Shown here: positions 62,555 to 64,000 of the stretch, one piece after another
Numbering within the stretch: the stretch's first letter is position 1
Layout of the letters: every line of letters starts with the position of its first letter
Origin: an uncultured Bacteroidia bacterium
GTDB lineage: Bacteria; Bacteroidota; Bacteroidia; Bacteroidales; F082
Length of the DNA stretch: 64,000 nt
Reading direction: 5' to 3'
Assembly (NCBI GenBank): GCA_902800965.1
Contig: CADCGK010000002.1
Location: forward strand, 248,001 to 312,000
The notes under the pieces: model-generated
What the model saw: only the letters and a program-made list of their open reading frames with translations
Database searches by the model: none
Told to the model about the DNA's origin: nothing
Translations under genes and position numbers: made by a program

Positions 62555-63853
62555 TGTGATTAAAGCGGTGGTCTTGTCGGGCTTGTTCGCAATCCTGACC
62601 TCTTGCGGCCCTTATTCCAGCGAGGCGCGACGCATGGATGCTGCCTTTGAGCAGGCTCGCCTCGTTTATGGCGAAGGCGAGAACGACACGTTGTTGTTCA
62701 TTCCCGAACTGGACAAAGCCTCGGCCTATTATGCCAGTAAGAAACAATACGACAAAGCGGCTTTATCGGCGCTCTACCATGGCTATGCCGAGATGGACTA
62801 CGACAAGGCAGAGGCCATGGAGGCCTTTAGTAACGCCGAGCGGTACGGATTGTTGGTGAACGACAGCCTCACCATGGCCCGGGCGCAGTATCAAATGGGG
62901 AGGATGTTGTATAAAGACAGGATAGAAAAGGAGGCATCAAAAGCCCTACCTCCTGCCTCAGACTGATTCATCCTGAAAACGAGCAGCAACGACTCCTAAA
63001 ACATTTGAATCTTGGAGATGCTTTTGCTGCATCGGGGGAGTTGGATTCAGCTTCGTACTACTATCATATTGTCGAAAAAAAGCTGTACGACATCATGGTG
63101 AAAGATGAGACCAAGATAGCCATAATCGGATCACTTTCAAGCTTTGCGGAAAGTCAAGGGAATTATCGGAAAGCATTGGAGTATCGGAAAGAGCATGAAC
63201 GTTGCAACGGTGATTTAAGAGACAAGAGAGAAAAGAAAAGCACCTATTACGTACAACAAAAATACGATTATGAGCGCCTCCAACGCGAAATGAATGACCG
63301 GGTTATCCAAAAAAAACGCATCATCGTGATGCTTGTTTTGGCTTTGGTTGTCATTCTGATTATTACTCTCTTATTGTACCATCGTTATATTCAAAAGCAG
63401 CTCCGTGAGGTGGAGCTCAACAACATCCTTCTTCAATTCATGGAGCAAAACACGGAGCTATTGAACAAGGATGCCGAGCAAGAGTGGGAGAAACTTGAGA
63501 TGGTTCAACAATTGAAAGCCTTTCAAAAGGAAAGGGTTAAAGCCATGCAGACTTTGGAGGTTCTTCTCAAGGACCGCAAAAATTCCATCGCTCTGAATGA
63601 CCTGAAAAACCAATTGTTTGGAGAGCGCGACCATTGGACTGTGATGCTTGAGTTCATCAACAAGGCTTATCCAGGGTTGTATGATGGAATCAAGACAAAG
63701 TATCCGATGTTAAACGAGTTGGAGTTGAAAGTCGTCCTTTTGTCGAACTTTAAGCTTTCTCGTGCCGACGAAGCCGCTATTTTGGGGGTAAGCACCAGCG
63801 TTCTAGACAAGGTAAGAGGCCGGGTAAGAAGGGTGAAAAGTTTGGATTTTTGA
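62547..63853 (+). pseudogene. TPR-TM-HTH regulator, reading frame disrupted near 62940
   Basis: Two frames describe one protein. The first (62547-62966) starts with a lipoprotein-like signal ending LTSC (Cys20) and TPR-like helices (KQYDKAALSALYHGYAEMDYDKA), then ends in APPASD-type residues. The second frame continues, without ATG, from about 62945 (IHPENEQQRLLKHLNLGDAF), then TPR-like GELDSASYYYHIVEKKL, a membrane helix (IVMLVLALVVILIITLLLYH, about 63328), a coiled coil and a C-terminal HTH (SRADEAAILGVSTSVLDKVR). Known Bacteroides regulators of this kind are longer, so a frameshift, perhaps with lost TPRs, is likely. A sequencing error cannot be excluded. Confidence 0.7.
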
Positions 63854-63961
63854 AAAAAAAGTTTGGATAGACTTTTTTGTATTTCATTATTAATCAATTT
63901 TTTATGGTTCATTAAAACTGATTATTTTTTGGATGGCTGTTTGGACGATGGTTTAATCCTC

Positions 63962-64000
63962 TACTTTTGAGAAACTAACCTAAAACAACAGCAACCATGA
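63962..64000 (+). promoter_or_regulatory. Bacteroidetes -7 box and start codon of next gene
   Basis: TACTTTTG (63962-63969) followed by an A-rich leader and ATG at 63997, the start of a gene cut by the window end. Upstream DNA is AT-rich. Confidence 0.55.

Overview
The window comes from a chromosome of the phylum Bacteroidota, most likely an uncultured gut- or rumen-type Bacteroidales. Three things support this. Many genes are preceded by the Bacteroidetes -7 box TAnnTTTG placed 20-50 bases before the start codon, often as divergent pairs. Four secreted proteins end in a type IX secretion (T9SS) sorting domain. The gene order ricT - gldH - PBP1A is typical of the phylum. No rRNA, tRNA or CRISPR array was recognised. 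The first gene is cut by the window edge, and a new gene starts at 63997.

Layout. 1-2766: truncated MBOAT O-acyltransferase, convergent with a hypothetical protein and a nitroreductase. 2823-6175: GH78 alpha-L-rhamnosidase lipoprotein and a secreted 17-residue-repeat protein, ending in a repeat and a terminator. 6242-10430: compact operon of an AbrB-like regulator, acyltransferase 3, AlkD-like protein, lipoprotein, GNAT, omega-amidase-like hydrolase and TadA. 10493-11623: AT-rich islet with a decayed ORF6N gene and an intact caspase/CHAT-like protein. 11761-18042: DnaK, M28 peptidase, T9SS-exported C10 peptidase, CDP-alcohol phosphatidyltransferase, flavin-binding protein and a small helical protein. 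18057-18830: array of mini-hairpins beside a Y1 (RAYT-like) transposase. 18975-24177: proline iminopeptidase, convergent with an operon of AlkZ-like protein, membrane protein, M64 peptidase, DUF2007 and a C26 amidotransferase. 24260-28446: pyrG and a large MscS channel. 28574-34660: lipoprotein plus a tripartite RND efflux system. 34661-44620: one 3319-residue T9SS surface protein. 44731-54062: gltX, AGCS symporter, Ser-rich secreted protein, small ORF, TMEM43 homologue and an InlB-repeat T9SS protein. 54199-61854: tandem YpfJ-type zinc peptidases, LemA, RicT, GldH, PBP1A and ObgE. 61976-63853: PAP2 phosphatase and a frame-disrupted TPR/HTH regulator.

How it fits together. The organism exports large adhesin-like proteins and proteases (C10, M64) through T9SS, and the window also holds GldH, a lipoprotein of the gliding/T9SS-associated group. 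Cell-envelope functions (MBOAT, acyltransferase, RND efflux, PBP1A, LemA, MscS) make up much of the rest.

The most unusual layer is small repeats rather than any single gene. (1) Seven short tandem arrays with a 7-base period sit at gene ends, in intra-operon gaps and, twice, inside reading frames (GH78 and CTP synthase). (2) A dispersed palindromic element with the core GTCATTGCGAG...GAAGCAATCC occurs three times; one half-copy is translated as the start of GldH. (3) A hairpin array with three-base loops adjoins the Y1 transposase. (4) A divergent promoter module of about 53 bp is duplicated at 15080 and 17493. All calls are by eye; no database search or computation was run.
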